DNA from: RGIG9115 sp045649825
Lineage (GTDB): Bacteria; Bacillota; Clostridia; UBA1381
Direction: 5' to 3'
Assembly: GCA_045649825.1 (NCBI GenBank)
Contig: JAZRQO010000028.1
Location: 26,152 to 90,151 of the forward strand
Length of the DNA: 64,000 bases
The notes beneath the pieces were generated by a model that worked only from the letters and a program-made list of their open reading frames with translations, had not been told where the DNA came from and searched no databases. The translations under genes were made by a program, and so were the position numbers. Below, one piece after another: positions 1 to 9,734 of this stretch (within the stretch, counting starts at the first letter, position 1; each line of letters begins with the position of its first letter).

Positions 1-824
1 GCTTTCTTCACCGAACTTGCAAGACGTGTTTTCTGAGTATAGATATTAAGTAAACTACGGCATATATTTTCAATTTCATTTCCTGTTTTTACATAATTCT
101 CTGTTATTTCGTCAATAAAGTCGCTCTCTTCCGTATCTGCCGCCTTATACACTATGCCACTGATTTTCTTAAGAGGGTTTACTATTTTCACGTTAATAAG
201 AACAAACACCCCCAATAAAATAACAAGAATAACCGCTGCAAGAGCAATTGCAATACTCTTCAGAAAATCCATATTTTCGCCGTCTATTCTTTCCTTTAAC
301 ACACTTGTACAAAGATACACACTGTAGTTATCACAGGATAAAACAGGCTGGCAATACGCAATGGCAGCCCCCGCATCCGTTATAATATATGCATTTTCAA
401 TAACTTCATTATTAAGAAAGCTCTCCCTGTATTTCTGCCAATGGGAATCGTACTTGGTTATAACACTGCCCCCTGCACCCATATTCTCTGTAGTAAATAC
501 TGTTCCCATCCCTTCAGGGGTCATCATATAAATACCTATTATATGGATTCCGGGGATAGTTTTTTTGAGACCATCCAGCTTCTGGTCAAGCTGAATATAG
601 TTATAAGAATTACGGTCGTTTATATATGCTTCCATATCTTCATCGGCAATCAGCCCGTTTACTGTCTGAATAACAGATTTGCAAAGATTTTTATATCGGG
701 TTTGGGTAGAGGAGGTATGAATAAAATTTGCCACTGCCAGGGTCAGTACATACATAAGAACAGCACTGAACACAACTGCAATATAAAACCTTCTTTTAAC
801 CGTTTTGTCTTTCTTTAATGCCAT
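1..824 (-). CDS. Membrane sensor protein with HAMP domain (3' end outside window)
   Basis: The reading frame starts at an ATG at 824, preceded by AGGTGAAGAGG, and runs off the left edge after 274 codons. A membrane segment at residues 13-34 is followed by an extracytoplasmic sensing region (35-187). A second membrane segment (188-211) leads into a HAMP linker (about 211-265, with NPLKKI and GNEIENICRSL). The layout is that of a signal-transducing receptor. The output domain (histidine kinase, PP2C/SpoIIE phosphatase, GGDEF or chemotaxis) lies outside the window and cannot be named. It follows the polysaccharide operon in the same direction with a 33-base gap, so it may be co-transcribed. Confidence 0.75.
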   Translation of the reverse strand, partial: MALKKDKTVKRRFYIAVVFSAVLMYVLTLAVANFIHTSSTQTRYKNLCKSVIQTVNGLIADEDMEAYINDRNSYNYIQLDQKLDGLKKTIPGIHIIGIYMMTPEGMGTVFTTENMGAGGSVITKYDSHWQKYRESFLNNEVIENAYIITDAGAAIAYCQPVLSCDNYSVYLCTSVLKERIDGENMDFLKSIAIALAAVILVILLGVFVLINVKIVNPLKKISGIVYKAADTEESDFIDEITENYVKTGNEIENICRSLLNIYTQKTRLASSVKK

Positions 825-857
825 ACGCCTCTTCACCTTTCTTAAGATTTGCCACAA

Positions 858-1808
858 CTAAAACGTATACTGCCTTACAATAAGTTTCTTTTTTAAAGAA
901 TAAGGCAAAAGAATTAGAGCCAGCATAAGCAATGTATGACGCACCGTTTTTTTATAGGCGCAGGAACACAGCATAAACTTCTTCATAGTTTTTGAGCAGA
1001 TTATTTGCTTCACCTTATCTATAACAGGTACCGAATAAAGCAAAACATTCACAACCGCCATACTTCTTATGGCATTTTGAACTGTTTTGTTCGCAATTGT
1101 ATCAGTTGACGCAATATACAAATTAAAAATCTTTTCCACCCTATGGGGGCTATTATTCCTGCAATGCCCCAAGTCGGAAATATAATAGTTATACAAAGCT
1201 TTTTTTACAAACACAATACTTGTTATATGTGAAAGTATATCAATATTAAACTTTAAATCTTCGCTGAAAAATTCCTTTGTGTCGGAAAATACCACACCGC
1301 ATTTTTGTAAAAACTCTGCAGAGAAAATTTTGTTGCATACTTCATTCGTATGTATAAGTGGGTAAAAATAACGGCTCGTGTAGTATGCTATATCGGTTAC
1401 TCTTACAACCTCATCCTGAGTAACGGGTCTGATTGATGCGATCTCTGATTTTATATCGTTTATAGCACACTGCACCACATCTGCTTTGTTTTGAAGCCCT
1501 TCGGAAAACATAATCTCATACATATCCTCTTCGATGGTATCATCAGCATCAACAAAGCCTATGTATTTACCTTTCGCAGCTTGTATTCCGATGTTTCGGG
1601 CAAAGCCCTGGCCTCTGTTTTCCGTCGTAATAAGCTTAATTCTTGTATCGTTAAAGCTTTTTACTACTCCCTCTGTTTTATCGGTGCTTCCGTCATTTAC
1701 AACTATTATTTCTATGTTGCTGATAGTTTGACAAAGCACAGATTCAAGGCATCTTTTTATTGTTTTTTCGCCGTTATAAACAGGTATTACAACAGTTACA
1801 TCTATCAC
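858..1808 (-). CDS. Family 2 glycosyltransferase
   Basis: A 316-residue GT2-type enzyme. The N-terminus has the GT-A nucleotide-sugar fold: VTVVIPVYNGEKTI, then IIVVNDGSTDKT, GQGFARNIGI and the metal-binding FVDADD at about residues 85-90. It should transfer a sugar from a nucleotide donor to a growing polysaccharide repeat on the inner membrane face. Donor and acceptor cannot be read from sequence. The start codon is GTG at 1808 behind AAGGGTGA. It is the last complete gene of the minus-strand polysaccharide cluster, 11 bases after the upstream gene. The C-terminal part is variable, as usual in this family. Confidence 0.9.
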   Translation of the reverse strand: MIDVTVVIPVYNGEKTIKRCLESVLCQTISNIEIIVVNDGSTDKTEGVVKSFNDTRIKLITTENRGQGFARNIGIQAAKGKYIGFVDADDTIEEDMYEIMFSEGLQNKADVVQCAINDIKSEIASIRPVTQDEVVRVTDIAYYTSRYFYPLIHTNEVCNKIFSAEFLQKCGVVFSDTKEFFSEDLKFNIDILSHITSIVFVKKALYNYYISDLGHCRNNSPHRVEKIFNLYIASTDTIANKTVQNAIRSMAVVNVLLYSVPVIDKVKQIICSKTMKKFMLCSCAYKKTVRHTLLMLALILLPYSLKKKLIVRQYTF

Positions 1809-1819
1809 TTATTTCACCC

Positions 1820-2821
1820 TTATCCGTTTAAAAACTGCTCAAGGCATTTTATGTGTCCCATCGCATCCGCCTTTAATTCTTTCGCCCTGTCAGGCTCACC
1901 TGCCTCATTTAAAAGCTCCATAATACCATAAGGAGTAAAGCTTTCTTTTGACACTGCAGGTATTCCAAGACTATTACACAAAATACTCACCTTTTGGCGG
2001 TCGTATACTGCCACAGATTTTATACCGCTTCCGTATGCCTCCACAATGCTGTGAAATCTGGATCCTACAACAAAGGAACACTGCCTGAACTTTCTTAAAA
2101 ACTCATTAATATCAGAATTATAAATCACAATTTCAGCCTTTTCGGCATATTTCATCAGCTTCTTTACCGAAAGTGCTGCTGATATATCGTTTTCAATCCC
2201 TGCATCAAATGCAAAAATCCGAACTTGTGAGTTATATTTTTCACAATACAAGTCACAAAACTCTGCTAGTTTGGCATAGTAGCTGTAGTTCGTCGGGTCA
2301 TAAACCCGCCTTACGGGAACTACTCCGAGTATGCTCTCCCCGTTCGCTTCTCTTTGTTCTGCTTTCGCAAAAACAATATCCGCATAAAGTGAAACATCTG
2401 CTTTCTGCCCTGCGAGATATTTATAAGAAGCCTCATCCCTGCAAGTAATAAGATCGTATTTTTGAAGGTCACGTTTTACAAACCGTTCTTCCAAAAATCC
2501 GTCAAACGGCTCAAGACTGCAATTTATAACTGCAGACCGAGGATATTTTTTCTTTTTCACAGTGAGCATATTAATAAGCTTTTCCGCCTTTGCACGCTTA
2601 CCCTTATACATAAACCCCGTTCCCGTCACATTGAGAAAAACATCCGCATTATAAGATGCACCGTTTATTACAACATTGGGGTAATTTTCAAGATGAGCCG
2701 CCATTTCCCTCTCATTCGTATTTACAAAAAACGTATGCTGAGGAAAATGCTCCACTATGATTGCATGCATTATATCATCACCGAAATTTTTGTCAAAATA
2801 TCCGGAAAGTTCAATGTTCAC
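1820..2821 (-). CDS. Polysaccharide pyruvyl transferase family protein
   Basis: About 333 residues, WcaK/CsaB-like. The N-terminal IELSGYFDKNFGDDIM matches the family's glycine/NFGDD start, and the C-terminal half has the conserved VVGSRFHSIVEAYGSGI segment. Such enzymes add pyruvate ketals from phosphoenolpyruvate to sugars, though many EPS-cluster members are only homologues with unproved activity. Three in-frame starts are possible. GTG at 2821 is chosen because GAGG sits 8 bases upstream and the family motif then begins at residue 3; TTG 2824 and GTG 2830 are alternatives. It is the third pyruvyltransferase-like gene of the operon and the most divergent from the other two. Confidence 0.8.
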   Translation of the reverse strand: MNIELSGYFDKNFGDDIMHAIIVEHFPQHTFFVNTNEREMAAHLENYPNVVINGASYNADVFLNVTGTGFMYKGKRAKAEKLINMLTVKKKKYPRSAVINCSLEPFDGFLEERFVKRDLQKYDLITCRDEASYKYLAGQKADVSLYADIVFAKAEQREANGESILGVVPVRRVYDPTNYSYYAKLAEFCDLYCEKYNSQVRIFAFDAGIENDISAALSVKKLMKYAEKAEIVIYNSDINEFLRKFRQCSFVVGSRFHSIVEAYGSGIKSVAVYDRQKVSILCNSLGIPAVSKESFTPYGIMELLNEAGEPDRAKELKADAMGHIKCLEQFLNG

Positions 2822-2831
2822 CAAGTTCACC

Positions 2832-3908
2832 TCAGATTTCTTTAGTCAGATAGTCAAGTGTTCTCTCTCGTTCAAGCCTTATTATTTCATCTGTTTTTGT
2901 ATAGTCAATTTCTTCTTCAAGTATATGGGAAAGCATTTCCATATTGTGAGCCGTTCTGTGTGAAAGCCCAAGTTTATCAAGGAGATGAACAAGCTTTTGC
3001 TTATTTGATTCCCTGATTATGGTTGCAAATCTCTGCTTTGTGATAATGCTGAAAATTGTACCGTGAAACGTATCGGTTACAACGTAGTCCGCATTTTTGA
3101 AATAGCCCAGAAGTTCAAAGGGGTTTCCCTCAAGCTTTATATCCGACCATTCCTGATGATAGCCAACCGTCACAATTTTTTTGTTGTGCTTTTTTGCAAA
3201 TTCCCTTACTGCACTGATTTCTTCTTCATCTTTCATTCTTCCCGCATAGGAATAGACCAGGATATAATCCGAAACATCTTTTTTCTCTTTTATTTTACAC
3301 GTAAAGTCATACATAAGCACAGGATCAAGATTAAGTGTTACTTTATTAAGACCCATTTCTTCGGCTATATTTTCGGAATTCACATCTCTTACAGAAACCG
3401 CAGAAAACTTTGAGAGGTAGTCCTTTACTTCCTCGTACTTTCCTGCTTCTCTTAGTCCTTCTATTGTAGTTGTTCCAAAAGAAGCGGCATAGGTTATAAG
3501 CTTTGAAGCTTTTGCGTCTTTTCCGAAAAGCTCAGGCGAAAATCCTACATCGGGATTTGCCTGCAGGCAGTTAAAAACCTCATCACTGCCCACAACAAGA
3601 ACATCAACTTTACTGTTGTAGTGCATATTCTCCGTTATACCAAGCCTTAAAAGCATTACCCTGTATACGTCAGAAAAATACATAGGTTTTTTAAGAAGCT
3701 TTTTAGCGCAGTATCTGAGGGCAAACTTCAGATTGCCCTCATGGAGTGTTTTTAACATACTTTCGTCTGTAACTAATGGCTCCCCCACTCTGTAATCAAC
3801 AAATTTCACCTTATGACCAAGCCCTTTTATAAGCTTTTTCAGACCGTATGCCTGCAAAAACGAGCCGTAATTGGCTATTCTGTACATCGACATAATGCCT
3901 ACTTTCAT
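2832..3908 (-). CDS. Polysaccharide pyruvyl transferase family protein
   Basis: A 358-residue protein beginning KVGIMSMYRIANYGSFLQAYGL, the typical start of the pyruvyltransferase-like proteins found in exopolysaccharide loci. Later motifs are VLVVGSDEVFN (about residues 105-115), LDPVLMYD and VVTDTFHGTIFSI. The DTFHGT stretch is the likely substrate-binding signature. It overlaps the upstream FrhB-like gene by four bases (ATGA), so the two are translationally coupled. It closely resembles the gene at 5035-6096; the pair flank the iron-sulfur gene, suggesting one biochemical module. Exact modification unknown. Confidence 0.85.
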   Translation of the reverse strand: MKVGIMSMYRIANYGSFLQAYGLKKLIKGLGHKVKFVDYRVGEPLVTDESMLKTLHEGNLKFALRYCAKKLLKKPMYFSDVYRVMLLRLGITENMHYNSKVDVLVVGSDEVFNCLQANPDVGFSPELFGKDAKASKLITYAASFGTTTIEGLREAGKYEEVKDYLSKFSAVSVRDVNSENIAEEMGLNKVTLNLDPVLMYDFTCKIKEKKDVSDYILVYSYAGRMKDEEEISAVREFAKKHNKKIVTVGYHQEWSDIKLEGNPFELLGYFKNADYVVTDTFHGTIFSIITKQRFATIIRESNKQKLVHLLDKLGLSHRTAHNMEMLSHILEEEIDYTKTDEIIRLERERTLDYLTKEI

Positions 3909-5038
3909 ATCTTTAATCCCCTCTTTATCTCTGCCTTTATTCTGAATATAACAAGATTTAACTTATTTCTGTTTATATTCTTTTTTACTTTTGTTTTCAT
4001 AACAGCCTTAGTAAAGCCATGGTTGTAATTTTTAAGAAACTTCGCTCTGTCCTCATCTTCGGGGCAAGGGTATTTAAGCTGTGCATTTCCCGAAATCCCT
4101 TCTGAAATCTCCGTCTGCACCGAAGGAATTCCAACCTCACCGAAAAGCTCCTCGCCTTTTTTTGTGTTTATAAGAACAATGGATACTTTACCGTCTTTAA
4201 CCATATATTTATCTCTGTTAATTCCCCAGAAGTCTCCCAGGGTTATATCGGCAGGTCGGTTTTTATACGTTGCATATTTACAGCTATAACAGTTATCACG
4301 CATAAGAATTTTGTTATAGTAAGCTCTGTAATAAACATTTGTTGCCGCACTTTCTTTAAACAAAATCCCATCATCGCCATACACCGTAAAGAAATAATCC
4401 TCATCACCTCTGAAACGTACCTGACGTGCTTTATGAGAAAGCCCAAGCTCCTTTAAATAATCGTCAAGAAACCTGTGGGGTGCCACACCGTGGCACACAA
4501 GGTCTGCGGTAATAAGATTTTCGTAATCTTTTGAAAGATAGCTATAAAGCCCTGCAATCTGGCATGGAGTTCCCGTAAAAAGAACTCTTCGTCCTGATTC
4601 AAGATGGGATTCCGTCTCTTTATATGTAAAACCAATATCACTCTGAACATATTTCGAGCCTTTAAGAAGCTCAAGCTGCTCTTTGTTCTCAGCTCCCATA
4701 TGGCATACTTTACCGTTTTTGTAGCCTGCTCCAAAAACAATTCCGCCTCTGCTTACTATATATTCACCAAGTGCAGCCGAAACTCCTGCGGTTGCACAGT
4801 TTTTAGTATCTAAAGTTTGGGATCTAGTTGCAGCATAGCAATTATATGGAGTATTGTAATCAAGCGGATTATTTACAGGGCAAATGCTCTGACACTTTCC
4901 GCAGCCCTTGCACAGTTCAGCGTTTACCTGAGGTACGGTTTTATATGTACTACTCAGGGAAGGTGATATTGCACCTAAAGGGCATATATTCATACAAGCC
5001 ATACAGCCCGTACATTTTTCTGTTTCACAAACAATCAT
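3905..5038 (-). CDS. FrhB-like coenzyme F420 hydrogenase/dehydrogenase beta-subunit family Fe-S protein
   Basis: A 377-residue protein. Residues 1-50 carry two ferredoxin-type 4Fe-4S motifs (CTGCMACMNICP and CKGCGKCQSICP). The FrhB N- and C-terminal domains follow, with KGSKYVQSDIG, GTPCQIAGL, DLVCHGVAP and further cysteines in CYSCKYA. In F420-using archaea this family is a flavin/F420 oxidoreductase subunit. In bacterial polysaccharide clusters it pairs with pyruvyltransferase-like genes and its reaction is unproved; a redox step on a sugar or lipid carrier is an inference. It overlaps both neighbours by four bases, which are the two pyruvyltransferase-like genes. Confidence 0.88.
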   Translation of the reverse strand: MIVCETEKCTGCMACMNICPLGAISPSLSSTYKTVPQVNAELCKGCGKCQSICPVNNPLDYNTPYNCYAATRSQTLDTKNCATAGVSAALGEYIVSRGGIVFGAGYKNGKVCHMGAENKEQLELLKGSKYVQSDIGFTYKETESHLESGRRVLFTGTPCQIAGLYSYLSKDYENLITADLVCHGVAPHRFLDDYLKELGLSHKARQVRFRGDEDYFFTVYGDDGILFKESAATNVYYRAYYNKILMRDNCYSCKYATYKNRPADITLGDFWGINRDKYMVKDGKVSIVLINTKKGEELFGEVGIPSVQTEISEGISGNAQLKYPCPEDEDRAKFLKNYNHGFTKAVMKTKVKKNINRNKLNLVIFRIKAEIKRGLKI

Positions 5039-6096
5039 TTTATTCCTCTTATCTGACTTCTCAGTTTTTCAAGTGACGCCTCTCGCATATTGATTATTCT
5101 CTCATTCACAGCGGTATAATCAACCGAAAAATTAACAAGCTTATCCTCTAAGCTTTCAACCGAAATGTCTTTAAAATCAAGCATTGCATCCTCTGCACCA
5201 AATCTTTTGAGAATATCGGTTGTTTTCTGACTGAGTGGCAAACAAACAAATTTTTTTCCGTTGATAACAGAGTATATGGTGCCGTGAAAAGTCGTTGTTA
5301 TAACAAACTCCGCTTTTTCAAGTGCACTGCAAAACTCCATTGGTGAACAAAGCAAATTATAATCGCACCAACTATAGTAAAAGCCCACAGACACAAGTTT
5401 TAGCCCTTGCTTTCTTGCAAAATCGATTATGATTTTGCGGACCTCAGGAGTCGGCTCATACATATAAAGCATCAGGCATTTATGATTATTGATATATTTA
5501 TTTTGAAGAGTGCGGAAATATATTTGTTTATCTGCAAGCAAGGTCGGGTCACACACGATATCGGGGCGTGTTCCCGTAATGCTCTCAATTGCAAGTGCAG
5601 TATTTTCATCTCTTGCAAGAGGAGCAGGTATTTTTGAAATGCAATCCCTGATTTCATCAAAACCTCCAAAGCTTTCAGGCGTGGCACGGCCTGCACTTAC
5701 TCCGTATGCTATATTGTTTTTTGAATATTTCCCGTAAAACACAAGATTTCGGAAAACAGGCACCTCAATGTTCCAGATTTCATCGCTTCCGAGTATGGCT
5801 AAATCGAAATCACCAAGTTCAGGAATTTCTATCTCACGGAAACACTCCTGTTCAGCTTTAAAAACTCTGTATTTTTTTCTGCCGTATAAATACAATTTCA
5901 ATGTTTTAAAGGGGTGCTTTACCATTTCCCTGCAAAGATTAAGCTTATAAAAAAGCCCTCTTACATATTCTTTGTCACGGGTAATAACGAAACTGACATC
6001 ATGCCCATCCTGTTCAAGCACAGATTTTAAAGCATATGCCTGAAGGAATGAGCCGAAGTTTGCGGAATCGTGTACTGTTACAACAGCGATTTTCAT
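5035..6096 (-). CDS. Polysaccharide pyruvyl transferase family protein
   Basis: A 353-residue protein. KIAVVTVHDSANFGSFLQAYAL opens the family domain; DLAILGSDEIWNI, VCDPTLL and FVITTTFHGTIYSV follow. It is a paralogue of 2832-3908. The start ATG at 6096 has AAAGG seven to eleven bases upstream. It lies two bases after the flippase gene and overlaps the FrhB-like gene by four bases, so all are one transcript. Expected to act in the cytoplasm on a lipid-linked or nucleotide-linked sugar. The donor is phosphoenolpyruvate if it is a true pyruvyltransferase, which the sequence does not prove. Confidence 0.85.
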   Translation of the reverse strand: MKIAVVTVHDSANFGSFLQAYALKSVLEQDGHDVSFVITRDKEYVRGLFYKLNLCREMVKHPFKTLKLYLYGRKKYRVFKAEQECFREIEIPELGDFDLAILGSDEIWNIEVPVFRNLVFYGKYSKNNIAYGVSAGRATPESFGGFDEIRDCISKIPAPLARDENTALAIESITGTRPDIVCDPTLLADKQIYFRTLQNKYINNHKCLMLYMYEPTPEVRKIIIDFARKQGLKLVSVGFYYSWCDYNLLCSPMEFCSALEKAEFVITTTFHGTIYSVINGKKFVCLPLSQKTTDILKRFGAEDAMLDFKDISVESLEDKLVNFSVDYTAVNERIINMREASLEKLRSQIRGIK

Positions 6097-6098
6097 AA

Positions 6099-7625
6099 TT
6101 ATTTACCTTTCTTAAAAACATTCCTGACTTTTCCGAAATCTTCTTTTTTGAACATAATTGGCAAACCAATCAAATAGCCTGCCACGCCACTTATTCCTGC
6201 CCATAACGAGAAAGAAAGTATACTTCCCACCGTTACAAACCGTGATGTGAGTCCAAAAAGCAAAATAAGCAAACCATTAAAAATCATACCTCGTAAAAGA
6301 GGCGGATAGAATGTTTTGAAGCTCTTTTTAAGACTGTGAGCCGCATACATTGGCACAAACAAAACAATTCTTATGATAAGAAGAAGCGAGCTTACTCCTG
6401 CAATTGCATAAAGCCCTAAATCAGTAAATTTAAGGAGTAAAAATACCGTTACTACATTCACAACTCCCAGTACAATATTTATAACAGACGGCACTTTTAG
6501 CTTACAGGTAAGAGTATTTACCTGATAAAGGGGAAAAAGATACATACTGAAATATTGCGGAAGCAGTGCCATTACGGACAATATCTGAACTGTTATAACC
6601 TCAGCAGATGTCAGTGACGGAAGCCACAGTTTGTAGAAATGGCCACCGAACACCATCACTCCCACAACAGGCACTGCACAGATAAATCCGCACACACCCG
6701 TTGCAAAATTGGTTTCTTTTATGAAATCTTCTTTATTTTCCTTTGCATAGCTGATAGTCATCGCAGGATAGAAAGCCCCTGCTATCATGCCAACGAAGGT
6801 TACCAGGTGAAGTGGGATTGTTTTGGATATTGACATAAGCCCCATTCCCGCTGCACCAATAAAGAGGTTTGCTATAAGAAGGTCAAGACCGTTAAAAAGC
6901 ATCTGGCTCATCTGATTTGCGGAATTCCATATCCCCACGGTAAGCATTTCTTTAAGCGCTCCCGTATCTATCAGTTTTTTTGAAAATTTAAGCTCAGGAG
7001 TAAGCTTTTTCATATAATGTGCATTTGCAAGTATCATATAAAGAGAACATATAAATGCAGATACGCCCACAAAATAAACCTTTGGAGCAAAGAAGCCGAA
7101 CAGTGCAACAAGTATTATTACTTTAACAATATTGCTTTCCATTGTTCGCACTGCATGGAGGTCAATCCTGTTATGTGCAAAGGTTGCAACCTCCATTCTG
7201 CCAAAAGCAAGGGTGCAGCCAAACATAAGGAATACAAAAGCCCACAAAATCTTAACATCCGTTACAAATTCAGGGGGAATGTTAATCACCTTTTCAAGGT
7301 TAAGCAGCAAAATCACCGCAGGCACGAAAATTATACCCACCACCGCCACATTTGCAGCTGTGACGGAAGAAAAATACCTGTTTGCCGACGTGTAATCCTT
7401 TTTTACATATTCAATTGTTATGTACCTGTTTGCAAGGCTGTTTATTGCCACGGTAAAAACAACAACATAACTCGTTATATTGTTTGCAAGACCTACAAAC
7501 CCGTATACCTCTGTACCTATTTTTTCTACTATGTAGGTTGTGAGGAAGAAGCTGACTAAAATAATCAGCCCGAAAGATGCGGTCTGGGCTGCCGTATTTT
7601 TGGCAAGCTGTTTGCTGTTACTCAT
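6099..7625 (-). CDS. Wzx-type polysaccharide flippase (MOP superfamily)
   Basis: A 508-residue integral membrane protein with about 12-14 hydrophobic segments, starting SNSKQLAKNTAAQTASFGLIILVSFF. That opening is typical of lipopolysaccharide/teichoic acid exporters of the MOP superfamily. It should move undecaprenyl-linked repeat units across the membrane for Wzy polymerisation. The cluster also has a Wzy-like polymerase and Wzz-like proteins, so a Wzx/Wzy pathway is complete apart from an initiating phosphoglycosyltransferase. Start ATG at 7625 with a weak AAGGTG site; 19 bases follow the upstream GT2 gene. Confidence 0.9.
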   Translation of the reverse strand: MSNSKQLAKNTAAQTASFGLIILVSFFLTTYIVEKIGTEVYGFVGLANNITSYVVVFTVAINSLANRYITIEYVKKDYTSANRYFSSVTAANVAVVGIIFVPAVILLLNLEKVINIPPEFVTDVKILWAFVFLMFGCTLAFGRMEVATFAHNRIDLHAVRTMESNIVKVIILVALFGFFAPKVYFVGVSAFICSLYMILANAHYMKKLTPELKFSKKLIDTGALKEMLTVGIWNSANQMSQMLFNGLDLLIANLFIGAAGMGLMSISKTIPLHLVTFVGMIAGAFYPAMTISYAKENKEDFIKETNFATGVCGFICAVPVVGVMVFGGHFYKLWLPSLTSAEVITVQILSVMALLPQYFSMYLFPLYQVNTLTCKLKVPSVINIVLGVVNVVTVFLLLKFTDLGLYAIAGVSSLLLIIRIVLFVPMYAAHSLKKSFKTFYPPLLRGMIFNGLLILLFGLTSRFVTVGSILSFSLWAGISGVAGYLIGLPIMFKKEDFGKVRNVFKKGK

Positions 7626-7644
7626 TTTTTCACCTTAATTATTC

Positions 7645-8610
7645 TTATTTGTTAAAAATTTTATATGTTAGCTTTAAAGATATTAAATTCATTAAAAGAA
7701 AAACTCTGTGTTTAAGACACATTTTATACCCGAACACAACTTTATTTACAAGGTCCCTGCACTCCTTATGAAGTATTCTGTACCGCCTTATAAATGCCTC
7801 GTCACACATGTCGGCTCTTTCATAGGTTGCCCACAGAACTCTGATTGAAGCAACCAGATGAGCCGCCACAATATCATCATCAACTTTGTTTTGTATATAA
7901 AATCTTTCACGTTCAAAAAGTGCTTCCATAACATCCAGCCGTCTTGGGGAATAACTTTTATTCGTTATACTGCCCTTACGCTGAATATAGTAATAGAGCC
8001 TGTCTGTAACGGTTGAAATTGTTGTGCAACGGTCAATAATTCTATGGATAAGGAATTCATCCTCGTGTATTTTCCCAACAGGAAATCTGAGCCCTTGGAA
8101 CAAGGATTTCTTAAACAGCTTATTCCACATAACAATATAGTACCAGTTTCCTCCACGGAGAAGTTGTCTGTAATATTCAGGGCGTGTCAAAGTTTTTCCT
8201 GTTATGGGAGAAGCGTCATTAAAATCATCTATCGGCTCTCCTGTTTCATATATATTATTTATACTGCATACCGACATATCCGCTGAATTTTCTTTAAGAG
8301 ATTCATATAAAATGCGGCACATATCCCCGCTTATATAATCATCACCGTCAAGAAACATTATATAATCCCCTGTTGCGATATCAAGACCTGCATTTCGCGC
8401 AGAAGAAAGCCCATTATTCTCTTTATGAATAACCTTTATTCTTTCGTCTGTATAATAATCACATATATCACCGCTTCTGTCGGTGGAGCCATCGTTCACA
8501 AGAATGATTTCAAGGTTTTTATAGCTCTGCCCGATAACCGATTCAATACACCTTGCAATACAGTTTTCAATATTGTACACAGGTATTATTATACTTATTT
8601 TTTCTCCCAT
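7645..8610 (-). CDS. Family 2 glycosyltransferase
   Basis: A 321-residue GT2 enzyme: ISIIIPVYNIENCI, LEIILVNDGSTDRSG, NNGLSSARNAGLDIA and the DXD-type FLDGDDYI in the first 95 residues. A conserved E-D near residue 185 (KIHEDEFL) is the position of the usual catalytic base region. Start ATG at 8610 has GGAGGG seven bases upstream. It resembles EpsJ/WaaB-type capsule transferases, but the sugar is not predictable. It is the middle of three consecutive transfer or export genes in the polysaccharide operon. Confidence 0.92.
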   Translation of the reverse strand: MGEKISIIIPVYNIENCIARCIESVIGQSYKNLEIILVNDGSTDRSGDICDYYTDERIKVIHKENNGLSSARNAGLDIATGDYIMFLDGDDYISGDMCRILYESLKENSADMSVCSINNIYETGEPIDDFNDASPITGKTLTRPEYYRQLLRGGNWYYIVMWNKLFKKSLFQGLRFPVGKIHEDEFLIHRIIDRCTTISTVTDRLYYYIQRKGSITNKSYSPRRLDVMEALFERERFYIQNKVDDDIVAAHLVASIRVLWATYERADMCDEAFIRRYRILHKECRDLVNKVVFGYKMCLKHRVFLLMNLISLKLTYKIFNK

Positions 8611-8653
8611 TTTTCCGCCCTCCGGAATAGTTTTTGTTTTTTCTGCCTGAAAG

Positions 8654-9733
8654 TCAGCTCAGTGGCTTACTTTTTCGGCTTAATGTATACAAAATCATAT
8701 GAGCTGTCCTGCTAAGAAATGTGTATAACCGCTTGAACACCAACGCTGACAAAAACATATTTTTATCAGACAAAAAATATAAAACCTTTAAACTTATATG
8801 GGATATATCCCCTACTTTAATTTGCTTTTTTGCTTCCATTACTCTGTCATTTTCGTTATGACTACGCATTTTTTGTGACATTTCCTTTAATGTAAGTCTG
8901 CAATCTCTCATATTTAAGTTTCCGTATTCAAAGAGCATTGCCTCAACGTACCGCCAGGATATATATTTATTGAATTTTTCCCTCATATCCCACATATCAA
9001 TAATTTCCCGAAGCATATCAATAATCAGGATTTCGTTATCAAATCTGTAGGGATTATATTTATTCATAAGTGAATTTATCCTGCACATATATGAATAATA
9101 GATTTTATCATTATAATAAACTCTGCCTATACCCTGTTTTACAAGTTGAAGATTAAAAACAGCGTCCTCTGCTGTTTTAACAGCCTCAGAAAAACGTATT
9201 TCGCCCAGAGAACTTTTTTTATAAATTCTGTTCCATACCACGTTATTTACATTTTGGATGTGTGACAAGTATTCTTCCCTGAATTTAACGCTGTCACGTA
9301 TGCCGCTTAGCCCATGGGAGTATTTTACACGCTTTAGCACTCTGTCATTTGAATCGCAAACTTCACTTTCAAAGGAAAATACCACCTGGTCGCAGTCGTG
9401 TTGTTCGGCAAGTGAAATATTTTCGGCAAACACCTCACCGATTAAATAATCATCAGGGTCCAAAAAATAAACATACTTACCAACGGCTATTTCAAAAGCC
9501 TTGTTCCTCGCCGACGATACTCCTCCGTTTTCTTTATGGATTACAGTTATACGTTCGTTGGACGCGGCAAGTTCATCGCAAATCTTACCTGAATTGTCTT
9601 CAGAACCGTCGTCGCAGATTATAATTTCATAGTCAGAAAAACTTTGGCAGGTAATAGAATCAATTGCCCTTTTTATGTACTTTTCCACGTTATAAACAGG
9701 TATTATAATTGATAACAAACACTCGTGAGCCAT
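8654..9733 (-). CDS. Family 2 glycosyltransferase
   Basis: A 359-residue GT2 enzyme with LSIIIPVYNVEKYI, YEIIICDDGSEDNSG, NGGVSSARNKAFEIA and the metal-binding FLDPDDYL. The KTAEDAVFN segment at about residue 190 corresponds to the catalytic E/D region shared with the GT2 at 17511. The C-terminal 100 residues are variable and helix-rich. It begins one base after the DUF1919 gene ends and is followed by a 43-base gap before the next GT2. Likely a cytoplasmic or membrane-associated transferase adding one sugar of the repeat unit. Confidence 0.92.
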   Translation of the reverse strand: MAHECLLSIIIPVYNVEKYIKRAIDSITCQSFSDYEIIICDDGSEDNSGKICDELAASNERITVIHKENGGVSSARNKAFEIAVGKYVYFLDPDDYLIGEVFAENISLAEQHDCDQVVFSFESEVCDSNDRVLKRVKYSHGLSGIRDSVKFREEYLSHIQNVNNVVWNRIYKKSSLGEIRFSEAVKTAEDAVFNLQLVKQGIGRVYYNDKIYYSYMCRINSLMNKYNPYRFDNEILIIDMLREIIDMWDMREKFNKYISWRYVEAMLFEYGNLNMRDCRLTLKEMSQKMRSHNENDRVMEAKKQIKVGDISHISLKVLYFLSDKNMFLSALVFKRLYTFLSRTAHMILYTLSRKSKPLS

Positions 9734-9734
9734 A

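Noticed and set aside
441..818. Plus-strand open frame opposite the left-edge sensor gene
   Set aside because: The minus strand holds a coherent membrane sensor with an RBS; the plus frame has no RBS or domain and is a shadow.
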